A stretch of DNA of 64,000 nt from Agapanthus africanus (Eukaryota; Streptophyta; Magnoliopsida; Asparagales; Amaryllidaceae): assembly GCA_030015575.1 (NCBI GenBank), contig CM057338.1, forward strand, positions 775,819,864 to 775,883,863, given 5' to 3'. Of the stretch, positions 32,035 to 45,436 are shown piece after piece. A program made the translations under genes and the position numbers. The notes beneath the pieces are model-generated. The model did no database searches and had not been told where the DNA came from. It saw nothing but the letters and a program-made list of their open reading frames with translations. Position 1 is the stretch's first letter, and each line of letters begins with the position of its first letter.

Positions 32035-34876
32035 GCTAGGTTGACCTTGGTTCGAGTCTAAGTTTGACTATGTGGAGCCTAGGGCGTCTATATATATACG
32101 GAACTTAGGCTTGACCTTACGGAACTTAGACTTAGTCGAGGGGGTATTAGACCCGAACTTTTGTCACGTAGGATGACCCTTGGTTGATGGAATAGGTGAC
32201 TGAAGTAGAGTGACGTACCGTGGGTATGTTCCGCGGCATACTTACGACACGCCACTCCGCTTAAGAAACCTTAGGATGTACATATTTTCGAGATCAGTGA
32301 TTCTCTTCATATCCATGATTATACATCCATTTGAGATCCCCGATTCTATTAGTTTCATGATCATACCTTTATTGATGCTGTTCCTTCTTATGATCATGTA
32401 TCAACTCTGGATCTGCTGTTCTCTTTCTTGCCATTGATCTGCTCTCTTCGATACTCGATTGTGGTTCCTGTCGCCATGTTTGAGCGCAGTTTGGGGCTGC
32501 TGCTAGGGTTACGGTCGGTGCGAGCTCGTCTGGTACAAGGGCCGACCATTGTGTTTTCTGGTGACATGGGAACGTCTCGAGTTAGTATTGGTGACTGTGA
32601 CCTCTAGTGGAGGCGAGTGCTTGGTCTTGCACCGGATGATCGGGCCATTGTTAGAGCTGCCAGTTGAGAGAGGACTGTTGATGTACAGCATACCTCAGAG
32701 ATTATGATATCGCCTACCGTGAAGACAGATGGACCAGCTGTTGCTGAGATTGACAGGATGTCGCTTCCGGAGCTTACGAGCTGAGATTGCCGGAGCTTCC
32801 AGGCAGATATGAGACAGATGATAGCTAGTCTACCCGATTTGAGAGACGAAGGTGATTCGTCCGATTTATGTGCCGGAGCGGGCCCAGGGGAGTTGAAGAT
32901 TTCCAGTGTGGAGAGTCTTACTCAGATCTAGAGCAGACCGATTCAGAGATGACCGCCAATGTATCGCCTTTCCTGGAGGATTGAGGCGTTGTTCGGCGTA
33001 CAGGCGAATGAGCCAGTTGCTGCTGCAAATGACGAGATATCGCCCAGATGGTTGGAGCTACTGCAGCATGAGCATATACTTAGAGATATGATGGACGGTC
33101 GCTAGTTACCTGAGGATGAATGACTAGGACATGTGGTTCGTTCGTTTACCGATGCGAGGTCATCAGATAGATTGTTTCCAGCTAGAGACGACTTCACGCA
33201 GGTTCGTTGAGAGTCGATAGAGACGATCGAATGTCAGAAGCCCATTTTCCAAGTTTAAAGTATACGGAAAGACATGCAGGTGATTCTATGGACCCTCTAG
33301 AAGAATGAAACCCTAACTCGACTTAATGACCGTGTGAAAGCCTTTGAACCTTAGGGTTTGCGGCAGTTCCGCGACGCCATTAGTGAGGCTTGGGTTTGCC
33401 CTTCTACGGCTGGACCACCGACGCTGTGGCATGTACTCGATACTATTAAACTGTACTCAAGATGTTGATCTCTTGGGGGATTATAAGGTTCTGACGAGTC
33501 GATCGAATGTTTCGACATCATTCGGATATCATGTGATTGGATGCTTTGCTTGGGAGACTCCAGATACGAGTATAGCCATTGGAGCACAGTCCATGCAGCC
33601 ACGATGAGACGAGTCCGAGTCAGTCGACATTGAGGCAGAGTGAAGTAAAGAGTTCGCAAGAGATTTCGACGAGATGACGTCCCACTCCGCTGACATCAGA
33701 GATGTGATACGCACCTAGAGGCGTTGTATATGGATATATCTTCCAGAAAGAGGCGCGATAAGTACGCAGCCATTCCGGAATAAGAATTAGCTTCAGCAAT
33801 GGATGATGACTTCCGGGCAATTCGACAGGAATGAGATTTGAGAGAGAAACCTAGACATGACCTTTCTGGAATACGATACGAGAAGACCTAGACCCAGGAG
33901 TGGTCATATTGCGCACACCTAGCAGGCCAGAGTTCAGCATCGTCGACAAAGTAGTTGACCAGGTTCGGATAAAGGACCTTACCCAGATGCGTTGCGAATT
34001 GATCAAGGACGGACGAGTATTGAGTATTCCTCCGATGGTTGGGACGCGTTCCCGAGGAACTGTTCGGCCAGACATCTTCTATAGAATGGTGAAGCTACAG
34101 AGTACGCGATTTCGAGTCCGTGCGAGAGACTTCGGATTGACTGTGGCCGAGAACAGTGCAGTGCGTAGATAGCATGGCATGACGCCATAGTGGACGACGA
34201 TAGAGACAAGTGGAACCAGAGGTTCGTGCGAGACGCTGACGAGCTGTCATTACTTCCCGTCGAGACCAGAGACCTGATATGCTTACAGAGGTGTTGGGAT
34301 GCGACCAATTTCCGAGAAAATGTTGTGCTAAGGACACAGATGTCCATCGAGTGAGAAGAGATTATGCAAGAGAGACAGCCTCCGTACAGTTCGGCATAGG
34401 CAAGATCGGAAGAGACCTTGAGCAGGATTCCTTCCAGGACATTGCTGCAATGATGTTTGCACTCAGGATCAGATGTGTGATGCACATTCAGAGAGGCAGA
34501 GGCCGACGCCAGTGACATGCTGCTTTACGAGTGGTCATGAGGATTGACCGAGAGATGACCAGATAAGTGCCAGAATGGAATCGTCCCCGTTAGCACACCT
34601 GACAGGGCCGATGAGCCGATCGATTGTGAAATTGGTAATCCACAGAGAAGATAAGGACCCAGAGACAGAAGACGCCAGACCGTGAGTAAGGGACAAGTAG
34701 ATATCTTGCGCTACTAGCATTGGATGCACTGGCACCTTCTCGACTTTGGAGGAGGGACTACCGACGACGGTATTGACGATTGGTGATTTTGTGATTCGAT
34801 TATCACGTATCCGACAACTTGGATTGAATGTTTTGTAGTTGGGGGTTTAAATTTAAATTCGGGGACCGAATTTATT
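32035..34876 (+). other. Non-coding interior of element C
   Basis: About 2.8 kb with no ORF that resembles gag or pol. Two parts stand out. A stretch around 32740-32930 may be a very degraded gag-like remnant (MRQMIASL resembles LRQMMGSL in D's gag), weakly supported. The segment at about 33250-33550 is clearly homologous to the leader of copia elements B (20990-21300) and E (60-360). The remainder (33550-34800) I cannot assign; its ORFs are short and look random. Confidence 0.75.
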
Positions 34877-34889
34877 TAGGGGGGTAGAT
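34877..34889 (+). other. Polypurine tract, element C
   Basis: TAGGGGGGTAGAT ends at the start of the 3' LTR. It is preceded by AAATTCGGGGACCGAATTT, which is also next to D's and H's tracts. Confidence 0.88.
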
Positions 34890-37800
34890 TGTAACATTTC
34901 GAAATAATAAAAATATTATTTTTAGGGAATATTTATAATTTAATATTATTTTATTGAATATTTTAATAATTCGGTATAATTAAATACAAATAAATGGGGA
35001 AAAATTATGGAAAATTCTAAAATAGAGTAAATTAGAGAATTATACCATTTCTAAGTTTAATTGGTTAGTTATATGCTAATTTAGTGCTAATCGCAATTAA
35101 AAATCGCTAATCGGTTTTTCTAGCTTTTTGTGCAAAACATGCACATATCACTTTTCACACTTGTGCATTTTCTTGCCAAGGTTCACTTTGGGTTTACTAT
35201 TCTTGGGAGAAGGATTTTAAGAGAATAAGAAAAAGAAAAGGAAAAGAAATGGGAAAAGAATAAAGAAATGAGGTATGGTGAGAGAGAGAAAGGTATGGGT
35301 TTTCTTTGACTTTGGACTTAGCCATCTCCTTCATTCCCTTCACTCATTTCTCTCCCTCTCCTTCAAGTTGCTGCTGCTGCTCCTGCTCCTCATCCCACCT
35401 CCCCACTTCAAGCCTTAAATCACCTCTAAAACAACTCTAAAACCCCACTCTCATTTCATTAAAAGTGTGCACAAGCTCTAGATCTACACATTGGACTAAA
35501 GAAGTAAGGATTTTGGCCACTAGGGGCAACTCAAGAAAATTCTTGAGTTGCCAAATGAGGTAATTTCTGGATCATTAACTTAGTTTTAGCATTTCCTTTA
35601 CCCCCATGTTTAGATTGAACCGATTTTGTGTGATATTGTGGAGTTAAGGAAAACCTAGTTAGGGTTTGAGGAAATTATGAGTTGTAATGTGAAATTGAGT
35701 TCAGTAGAGGCTACCCCAACACCCTAGTGCTTGAATTGAGAGCCTAACCTGAGAGTTGAAACCCGAAATACGGATTTAGAAACCGATATCGGAGAATTTG
35801 TGGAATCTGTGAAGGGTATATTGAATCTGCTATCACCCGAGACATCCTAAATTAAAATTGATTGGACAGTGACATGTGCAGGCACCCAGGAAGCTAGCCC
35901 CAAGACCCTAGCCCCTACCTCCTATACCCGGCCGCAGATTTATCCATTCTGGCCGCAATTGCGGCCAGACCATGGTGGATTTGCCTCGTTTTGGTTTTGG
36001 TGTTCCCTTATCTGTAGATTAGGCCCCTGGTATGTATAGATTTGTCTAGTTTGACCTATGGTGGAATCTGGAGCCTATTTCCTAAGTTGCTGTTTTGGAT
36101 TCGTGTTTCCGTATTCCGTATTTTTAGTTCTGAAATTGTGTATTGTGTTTTACCTCGACTATTTGGCGTTTATACGACGATATCGAGGATTTGTTGATGG
36201 TTTTGAAGGCGTGCCCATAGGTTCTAACCTATAGGCCCCTTATCGTATCGTTTTGGGTTTCGTGTGCCGTGTTAGCTTGGATTTGGTTTTAATACGCATT
36301 ACGATACTTTGACGTGTAGGTACCTATGAAGACTTCGGGATGACGAGCGAGCCCGTGGCAACGTCGACAAATGAAGACGCAAGGTGAGTAGATTATATCT
36401 ACTGGGGGAAGTCGGGTGGATGGCGTATAGCACCCCCGCAGTCCGTAGTTGGTATACTATATATTATGTTTGATAGTTATAGTGTGTCATGGATATTGTG
36501 TTACGTGTAGTATGGTTAGCTTAGGGTTAGCAATAAACTAGTATAGTTCATAGTCACGAACCCTAGAATAGGTTTACACCACACGCGCATCCTTGCATAT
36601 TCACTATACTTACACAGTGTTGATGATGGTATTGGATGACATTAGAGATGAGTCGATGATTTTGGGCATTGTGCCGTGAGATCGGTGATGTGATGTGATT
36701 TGTACTTGCGGTACGACATGTGATCTTAGCGGGCCGTTGGGCATGTGTTTTACCCCCGCTTTCATACTTATATAGATGGTATTGATTTGTACTAGACTTA
36801 GATCTAAACCCCAGATTATATGATATGATGATAATGATACCTGATATTTGATGAGAGGAATGTGATACAGACCCGTACCCAGCTATTGGGATGCCGTACG
36901 ACGATTTACCGTACGAGCTTTCTATTGATGTTAGATCCGCTCTCATGACTCGAGGATATTAAATGATATACCGTGTCGTACGTGATACTATTGAGGCGAG
37001 ATCACCGACTAGTGTATATATATATTTGTATATCGACTCAGATTTAGTTGGTTTCCATACCCCTCCCGATTGACTTGATACTTAGATCTGTAGTTTACAT
37101 AGTAGATGTTAAACTGGACCCGAGTCATTCTTATTTCAAATGGCAGAACTGCATGACATATACATATGGGTGTAGATTCTTTACTGTTGCGTTGATTATT
37201 CTATTTCCGCATATTCATGCTATTCACATTGCTTTGCATATGTTTATTGTTATATTACTATCAGGTTGCTAGGACACTAGCACCATTATCGATGATGCGT
37301 ATGTTCCACGTACACTTGCTTGCCGGCTCACACACTTCATCATCGATAATTGCCATGTCACTACACAGTAGCATTATTGCATCAGGATATGACCTTGTAT
37401 GTGCATACCTATTATTTCCGTGTTGCATGATATACTGTTATACTTGCATTTCCTTTATATGTCACATACTCATACTTGTACACATACATTGATACCTTCA
37501 TACTTGCTTAGATTACGCATTGAGATATGTTGTTTCCATGTTATTTCTAGATTTGGGGAACCGTGGATATTTCAAAGAAAATAGTTAATTATTTAAAAAC
37601 CCGGTTTCCCTTGATATGATATTTCGGTGCGTCCACCATGTGTTTTCTCGGTGCGAGAGTGATATGTGTGAACCCGAATCGAGGAGTTGGATGAGGTCGA
37701 TTACGGGTATATGGTGGACCCGGTATGGTACCCCGGGGCGAGAACGGTTTCGCTGTGTAGTAGACGGTGAGCCTGGCAGAGGGACTACTACCTACCGGTG

Positions 37801-38914
37801 ATTGGTTGGACCTGGCGGTTATCCAGAGGATACTGACCAGAGTCGATGGATGGATACGGGCGTACTGCCGGGGCCGAGGGCCGATTCCGCAGACATAGCC
37901 CGTGGGCTGATCCGGGCTGACGGAGCCCAATAGATGAGGATTTACGTGTCGATGCTAGGCACGGGTTTCATGATGATTTCCATGATTTTGATTATATCCT
38001 CATATTTGCATGCATGACGTTTATTGTCATTGGGTGACGGGTGGACGGGTTCCACGTTTATTGTCATTGGGTGACGGGTGGATGGGTTCCACGTTTATAC
38101 AGACATTGATTACATACAGACCTTGACTACATTGATCATACTTCATTTGTATATATAACAGGGTACGAGGGCGCTGCTATATATACCCTTACACCAATAT
38201 TAGTGGAATGGGACGCTAATATATGTGTATTGATATCCATTTGATACTTCATCATGTTTACTTCATGCAGACGTACCTTACATTATGCCATGTTATTATC
38301 TGAGGCACTGGCACGAGTACTTGGCACTACCTATATGATTAGATGTTATACTGCCACATTTTCATGCTTCAGACTTACTCTTGAGGGTTATATTCTATAC
38401 TGATTGTATTGACTTAGGATTATGTCTTGCATTCGATTTCTGCTTGTAGATATTTTCTATTCACGAGTTGGCAACTCACTCCCGTTGTGCCACAGTTCTT
38501 GCAGGGCTTGCCGTACAGGTTCCATAGCGGCACTTCTGGCACACAGCTTTCCTTTACGGGTGATTTGTTTGGTAGGTGGGTTCTTTGTATCAAAACCGCC
38601 ATAGTACTTGTATTATTCATTGTATCTAGAAATTCCATCAACCAAAAACTTGTATATTGTTTCAGACTCAGACACTAGTGATGTATTATTTCGACCTTAG
38701 AGTCGCGCTTAGTAGTGTTACAGTTTTCATGCATATCTGGGTTTCTTTTAAATTTTGATCCTCGCCATTCGGCGTTGTATAGTATATTGCTTATTGTTTA
38801 TTTATCCTTAAAATGGTTTTAGATTTCTGGGCTTTTGGCTTACTTGGATCAGATGGAGTCCTATAGACTTCATATGGTTCAAGGGCCAGTCACGTGCTCT
38901 TTCGGGTCGTGACA
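34890..38914 (+). repeat. 3' LTR of element C
   Basis: 4025 bp. Matches 27992-32018 with scattered substitutions and one- or two-base indels. Followed by the ATATT duplication, then B's 3' LTR resumes. Confidence 0.93.
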
Positions 38915-38919
38915 ATATT

Positions 38920-39684
38920 ATTGTGACATGATATGATTTATTATTAAACATGTTTAAGGATGATTAAATGGGATTAGGGTTTGATTAGGGTTAGCTTCTT
39001 CTTGCACATTCTAGAAGCTTTTCCTTTTGTCTTGGTTAAGATATTATGGTTGATATTTATCCTTAACCTAACCAAACCCTAACTCTAGTTTATTCTCTAC
39101 AAAGTTTTAGCCTCTCATCCTTAACCATGGTTCAATAATCAATCATATATTCTTTACTTCTATTCATCACAAAAGGATTATTCTTTGATTCTTCATCTTC
39201 TTCTCTCTTTAGTTTTTGAAAGAGAGAGCTCACTAGAAATTCCTTATGTGATGATTTATTGTGAGAAAGTGAAATAAAAAGATAGCATAAATACTACTCC
39301 ATCATCCTCATCTAATCTAGCCCATTAGATTAGGGTGTTCATCTCTTTAGAGTGAGAAAGCTTGGGTTATAGCAACTTCGAGGTAGATCATCGGAGAATC
39401 GGAACGCTTCAAGCTAGCATGGATCGTTCGAGTTGTGGAGCCTCTCTTGAGTCCGGGAGATCGTGGATCGCGGCAAAGGGACTTCTACTCGGAGCTTGTG
39501 AAGCGAAGGAGCGGACTACAAAGGTTGTAATCCCTCACACTTAGCTTTAAAGATGTTATCTTGCATGCTAAACCCTAATAATCTAGCAAATATCCCGTCT
39601 TTGGGTTGTTCGGCACATGTAAAATTTTATTCAGGCATGTTTGATACTTTATGATCCTTCACTAGTGTGCCTAGGAACCCTACA
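38920..39684 (+). repeat. 3' LTR of element B, right part
   Basis: Resumes after the C insertion (38915-38919 is the duplicated ATATT) and ends CCCTACA at 39684. Followed by CTTGG (39685-39689), B's target duplication, and then reversed F coding sequence. Confidence 0.93.
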
Positions 39685-39689
39685 CTTGG

Positions 39690-42447
39690 AACCCTTCCAA
39701 CATACCGTCCCTCCACTAAGGGTGAAGACAAAACCCGAGACTGACTTTCAGTCGTCCTTATCACTTTGGAAGCTCGAATCGGGAAAGAACTCCATTTGCA
39801 ATTCACCGTTACCATACACCAAGAACATCTCTTTAGTCCTTCTCAAGCACTTATGAATGTTCTTCAGCTGTCCAGTGGTTTTCCCAAAGATCTTTTCGAT
39901 ACTTATTCACTACACCTAGTGAGTAAGCTACATCTGGTATGGTACATAACATCGTATACATGATTGACCCATCTGCCAAAGCATAGGGTATCCCCTGTAT
40001 GCGAGGCCTCTCCAAACCAGTCTCAAGAGACATCTCTTTGGAGAGACTGATTCCTGAACAAGCGGGTACATTACCATGCTTAGAATAATCCATACTAAAC
40101 CCCTTTAGCATGGTGTCTATGTACCTGGATTGGGACAATCCCAAATCCATTTAGATCTATCTCTATAGATCTATATCTCCAGGATGTAGGAGACATCAGT
40201 TAGATCTTTCATGGAGAACCTGTGTGATAAGAGGTGCTTGACCGAGTGTAGCATAGGAACACCCTTTCCAATCAAGAGTATGTCATCCGTGTACAATACG
40301 AGGAAGACAACCATACTCTCTACAACCTTCTTATTTATACATGGTTCATCTACCTTTTTGATGAAGTCAAATTCTTTGACAGCTTCATTAAAATAGATGT
40401 TCCATCTCCGCGATGCCTGCTTTAACCCATAGATTGATTTAAGCAGTGTGCACATGCTTCCGCTTCTCCCACTGTCTAGGAAGCCCTCTGGCAGTGTCAT
40501 ATACACTCTCTCTTCTAAATCACCATTTAGAAAAGCGGTTTTGACGTGCAGTCTGCCAGATATCGTAGTCATGGTATGCAGCAATGTCAAGTAGGATCCT
40601 GATGGACTTAAGCTTAGCGACAAGTCTAGCTTTGAAAGTCTCAACTTTTCCATCTACACCAAATTATCTTTCTCAAAGATCCTTTTGCTCCCAATGGGTT
40701 TTAACCCTTCAGAAGCAACATCCAAAGTCAATACTTTGTTGGTGTACATGGATTCCATCTCAGATCGCATAACATCCATCCATTTCACATAGTCTCCACT
40801 TGTGATGGCCTGCTTCAAACTAGTTGGGTCATCATCTCCATGATCCAATTCTCGCTCCCATCATCTACGAGAAAACCGTAGTATCTCTCAGGTGGATGAG
40901 GAATCCTACTAGATCTGCGGAGTGGCTTCGGTTCATCAGGGACTATTGAATCCTCCGGTTCCACCAAATCGTCAGTTATAGTTTTCTTTGCTGGAACTTC
41001 TTCCAGTTCTACCTCATCGCCACTAATTTCTTCCATAAGAAATTCCATTTTTAAAAAGGTGGCATGTCGAGAAACGAAACATCTTTTTTTCCTCGGTGTG
41101 GTAGAAGATATTTCCTCACGAATGTTTGGGATATTCTATAAACTTGCACAGAACCGACCTTGCCTCAAGCTTGTACGGATTTTGCTTTTCAACATAGGCC
41201 GGACAACCCCATATCTTAACTCATTTAAGAGATGATCTCTTCCCATTCCATATCTCATATGGAGTTGTAGGCAACGGATTTGATCGAAACTCTATTCAAT
41301 AGGTATGCATATTCTTAAGTGCATGTCCCTAAAAGGAAATAGGTAACTCAACAGTATTCATTATAGAGCGCACCATATCTCATAGGGTGTGATTCCTCCA
41401 CCCCGATATACCGTTGTGCTGTGGTGTATACGGAGGAGTAAACTGAGAGAGAATCTCATTCTCTTTTAAATAGTCTCGGAATTCCGTGCTCCAGTATTCT
41501 TCTCTTCGATCATATCAATGGATTTGAATACCTTTACCCATCTGGTTCTCATCTTTGTACTTATATTCCTTGAAATTGTCAAAAGACTCAGATTTGTGTT
41601 TCAACAAGAACACATGTCCGTATCTTGAGAGAACATCAGTAAATGTAATGAAGTACGTGGACCATCCCTGGCATATGTAGACATAGGACTGCATACATCA
41701 TTATGTATCTGTCCAAGAGTTTAGTAGCTCTTTCTCCGTTTCCAGTAAACGGAGATTTGGTCACCTAGTCTTTGAGACATGACTGACAAGTTTCATAAGA
41801 TGTAAATTCGAATGGATTCAAATATGCATCCTTATGAAACTTCAGCTAGTCTTGTTTCATCGATATGATCCAGTCTACAATGCCTCAAGAAGACATCGTT
41901 CATTTCTGAACTGTTCCACTTGTGTGTGTTCTGTACATTTAGAACTGTAGTTTGATTCAGAACGTGTACACTGTTATACAACATACTTTATCCAATCAAC
42001 ACTTGATTTAGGAAAATATTCACAATATTTTGGTACGAAATAATAGTCGCTAAGAATCAATGTATTACCAGTTTGTAACACCAGGTGATATCTGCCAACT
42101 TCTTTGGCTGCAACAATTGCACCATTCTTTACTACTAGAGACATATCACCTTTTCTCAGTTCTCCACCTGTCTATAGCCCATGTAACAAATTACATGTGT
42201 GGGATCCTGATCCGGTATCCAATACCCAAGATGTAGAGGTAACTGAGAAACAGTTCTTGGTTACGAATAGACCCAAAGACAATGCATTAATATGGTTATT
42301 CTTCGTTTCGGTGGCGTGGGAATCCGTATATTTCACTATTCCTTGCTCAGACTTATGACAATCATAAGGTAGAGTGGAACCTAGCCTAGTATAATAAGTA
42401 GGTTCGGTCAATACATCCATATTATTATCTTGATTAAGGCATTTCAT
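39690..42447 (-). pseudogene. pol: Decayed gag-less copia polyprotein of element F (N-terminal to RNase H start)
   Basis: Reads leftward from the ATG at 42447-42445. The first piece (42447-42172) opens with [15 protein letters not shown] and reaches protease DTGSGSH at about residue 80, so it has the same gag-less arrangement as B and E. Integrase follows with many frame breaks (about 42170-41050). The region before RT lies in 41048-40654. RT is in 40653-40171, where the catalytic box reads YTDD instead of YVDD. RNase H starts in 40150-39690 and continues at 8162 beyond the B insertion. Numerous stops and frame changes; inactive. Confidence 0.88.
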
Positions 42448-45424
42448 TGGTCGCTATCAGGAGAGAGAGAAGGATAATCACTTTGCATGCGCTCTTTGCA
42501 AGATTAGATGGGTTATTTTATCTAATCAGGATGGCTCCCACTGTTTTTATCAAATCTTCCTTCAAACCCTAAAAGGTAAGATTAGCCGGGATTAATTACA
42601 CCCTACAGGTTCGCCAATCGTTCGGCCAGGCAGGTATCGGTACTCTTAGGGAGGTTCCCCGTGCTTTCGCACGGACCTAATTAAAATAAATCTCATTTCC
42701 CTAGAGGCATAACCCCGTTGACACCTTTGTCGACACCTACTAAATTAGCTAATTGCAAAGTGCAAAACTCTCCCAGGAGTAACTCTTACTCGCAGTGCGT
42801 ATCGGGATCCAACTATCATATAGAAGGCATGCAATCTCATTACAAATTTCAACACTTGAAATTCCCGATAATGTTTTTACCCCTAGCGTCCTATGACCTT
42901 GACGCAGGCCAAACAACCCATAGTGCGCTAGTCAAGTTCAACCCGTTCATTTCTTGATTGAATTAAACCCACCTGTACGACCCTTGATGCAGGCCAAACA
43001 ACGCCGTATGACTACCCTAATCCAATCGCATCACATGCTAGCAGATAAGCACTAATCAGCTACCGCACACTACGCCTTGATGAAGGCCAACAAACGTAGT
43101 ATGAATACTAAAATAGTACTTATCTAAAATGACGGAGGGCTACACAGGTTTTTAAGAAAACCATGAGCATAATGAACTTGAAATCATTGTAGAATCTAAT
43201 GATTTTGTAAAAGTGTGTTTTTGAGGCTTTTGCTAGTTTCACTAAAGAGGTCACTCCCAGTGAAGGGATCTCGGCTCTTTCCTCATCGAATGAAGTGCAA
43301 GATATTCAGGAATACCACTATGCAAAGCAAGAACTAGTGAAGCAATAAAAAACAAAACCGAGTGAGTTGTAGCATTTGCTAGATTCGCTAAAGAGGTCAC
43401 TCCCAGTGAATGGATCTCGGCTCTTTCCTCATCGAATGAGGTGCTGGATATTCATCAAGGAATACCACTATGCAAAGCAAAAACTAGAGCTACCCTTTTT
43501 GAAAATTTGATTCTACAACATCTTTTGGTTTCTTTCTTTTCATTAATCTCATTAATGAAGTCCCATCAATTAATATTTCCTAAACATTATAGAAAAGTGA
43601 AACGAAAATAGAACGTACGCTTTTGCCATCCGCATTCACCATTGGGCCCCGTTATGCACCGTTAGGTTATTTAACTACCGGCAGAGCGGGGGCTGGACTA
43701 GTGCGGATGAAAAACATAAGCAACGTTTATTATATATCATATTTATAATAGAACATTCGTCTCACGCAGTTATATGATCAACATCACAGAACCAAGCAGC
43801 AGAAGAAAACATATGAAATATTGGATATACTAGGATTTCCGTGTTTTAAATTTAGCCAGTAATGTAAAACACGTATTCCACAGTCGCGATGAATAGCCAA
43901 ACCCACATCCCATAGACCCCTACGAGAGCGGTAAGTAATCCTGCCAATTCTAGAGTTAGGAGACCCGGTCTTAACTCTTTGAGATGGTCTCCCATTGGAC
44001 TCTAGAGCCCCGTTACTTGTGCTTCCTACCTCGGGTCTATCCTAATGCAGAAAAGTAAATAATATACAATGGTGACATCATTCTCATCCCGGAAGTGCCC
44101 CAATAAAAGAATATTACATACAATACATGAATGAAAATAAAAACTCTTATCTCACATAAAACCCCCGGCTATTCAATCACGATGATCCAATAAAACATAT
44201 CACCAGCAACACATGATATCACATATCATCAACGTAAGTAAATACGCGTATTCCAAATTCCGTTGACATATAGAAACGAGATTTAGGATACCCCGCGTAT
44301 TACACTTACGGTCGCAGAAAAGAAATGTAAAACAACAATAATTAGAATCCGCATATCCTTAGACATCATAAACCCGGAATATCACATATTCCGAATTTTA
44401 TGCCTAACCTATAAACCTTGCATTTTAGTCTCATATTAAAAACTCTTTTTAATATTTTAGTCGGATAATTCAACAAGATTCCCGACTACCCTATCGAATA
44501 CGCGTCGGAAACTATAGTAGATGGCCGCACCCCCGATGCCGTCGACCAAGTGCACTTAGGCGGAACACCGTGGCCGCGAGCACCTGAGTGGGTGCTATTG
44601 GCAACGGGGTTCTCCTACAGTCATTTGGTTGGGGAAATGGGGCGATACTATCTAGTAAAGTTAATCGGCGAGTATTCGCGTACGATACGCGATTGCGACG
44701 GAGTTTCGATCCGTATCGAAACTTCATGGCAATCGATCTACCGAGACTAAAACGCTAGATTTATAAACACTAACTAGTTTTCACAAAACTAATTAAATGT
44801 GGATTCCAACTACAACATCCATATCAAACTAAACCCGAAATGACGTAACAATCACGACTACGAAATACTCCATTTTAGCCTTAATAGAACTGTTAACATC
44901 TCATGTAAACTGGGCTAATCAAACAATACCTGAAACCCCAAAATCAAGTCACTGGAACACCAAAAGAATTTCGAGGCCAGAAACACTAGAAAAATCGGCC
45001 ACACCCGTAAGTTTTGATATCTCGTCGGGTCAAAAGTGGTGTTTTGGCCTCAAATTTCTCCAGTGTTTACATACAACATTCTGCAGTTGCTTAAAAATTT
45101 TTTACAGATCATTTGAAAATCGACAGAAACTTGATTTTGGGTTTCGGTGTTTCGGAGTCTTTCGGTTTTGTGATTCTAATTACATCTTCTATTTTTCTAG
45201 CTTAGGCTCTGATACCATGAAAGTCAGGCAGCCACCCCATCCAATGGGGTCGCCGTGGCACCTACGGGTCCCTCAGCAGCAACTTTTTACACATGTCCCC
45301 TCGCGAGGACTACAACCCGTCGGAACACTTTCCGGTCTCGAGACACCCTGCGGGCAAGAGCCTATGCTTCGCCACACTGTCACACAGTGAGAACCCCCCA
45401 TAAGTCGACATCCAATGCCTAGTA
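42448..45424 (-). other. Element F untranslated leader
   Basis: About 3.0 kb non-coding. Reading leftward from the PBS it carries the GC-rich block (about 44510-44760) shared with E, the GCTCTGCCGGTAG region (about 43670) shared with A and B, twin repeats (about 43490-43240), three spaced motifs of the TTTGGCC-n-CAAGG type (43100-42895), the GATTAGAT/ATCTAATC hairpin (42502-42527) and a CT-rich tract before the ATG. A second PBS-like sequence lies at 45205-45217. Confidence 0.78.
45205..45217 (-). other. Second PBS-like sequence, element F
   Basis: GGCTCTGATACCA on the plus strand, i.e. TGGTATCAGAGCC on the minus strand. It lies 207 bases inside the PBS that abuts the LTR. It is preceded on the minus strand by GACTTTCA, reminiscent of an LTR end (A ends GGACTTACA). 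Possibly a duplicated LTR-end/PBS segment. Confidence 0.6.
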
Positions 45425-45436
45425 GCTCTGATACCA
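45425..45436 (-). other. Primer binding site, element F
   Basis: GCTCTGATACCA on the plus strand, directly adjacent to the LTR terminus at 45437. Met-tRNA type. Confidence 0.85.

Larger units (their letters stand above)
27992..38914 (+). mobile_element. Element C: non-coding LARD-type gypsy-like retrotransposon
   Basis: 10,923-bp element with ATATT target duplications (27987-27991 and 38915-38919). Its LTRs are 4027 and 4025 bp and the 2871-bp interior has no gag or pol ORF. PBS follows the left LTR and a G-rich polypurine tract precedes the right one, so orientation is plus. LTR ends (TGTAACATTTCG...TCGGGTCGTGACA), PBS context and PPT context match the chromodomain gypsy element D, placing C on the gypsy side. 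Long LTRs with a non-coding interior fit the published LARD definition. LTRs differ at roughly one per cent by eye. Confidence 0.93.
8163..39684 (+). mobile_element. Element B: gag-less Ty1/copia retrotransposon, interrupted by A and C
   Basis: Plus-strand copia element with target duplication CTTGG (8158-8162 and 39685-39689). The 5' LTR is 8163-8733 plus 18880-20502, split by A. The internal part is 20503-26562. The 3' LTR is 26563-27991 plus 38920-39684, split by C. Both reassembled LTRs are 2194 bp. Removing A and C leaves an element of about 10.4 kb. Its polyprotein lacks gag and has one in-frame stop. LTR copies differ by scattered substitutions (a few per cent by eye), so B is older than A. 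Confidence 0.93.

Noticed and set aside
33344..34735. Cluster of overlapping ORFs (up to 171 codons) in element C interior
   Set aside because: Overlap on both strands without domains. The region is a non-coding LARD interior, part of it copia leader.
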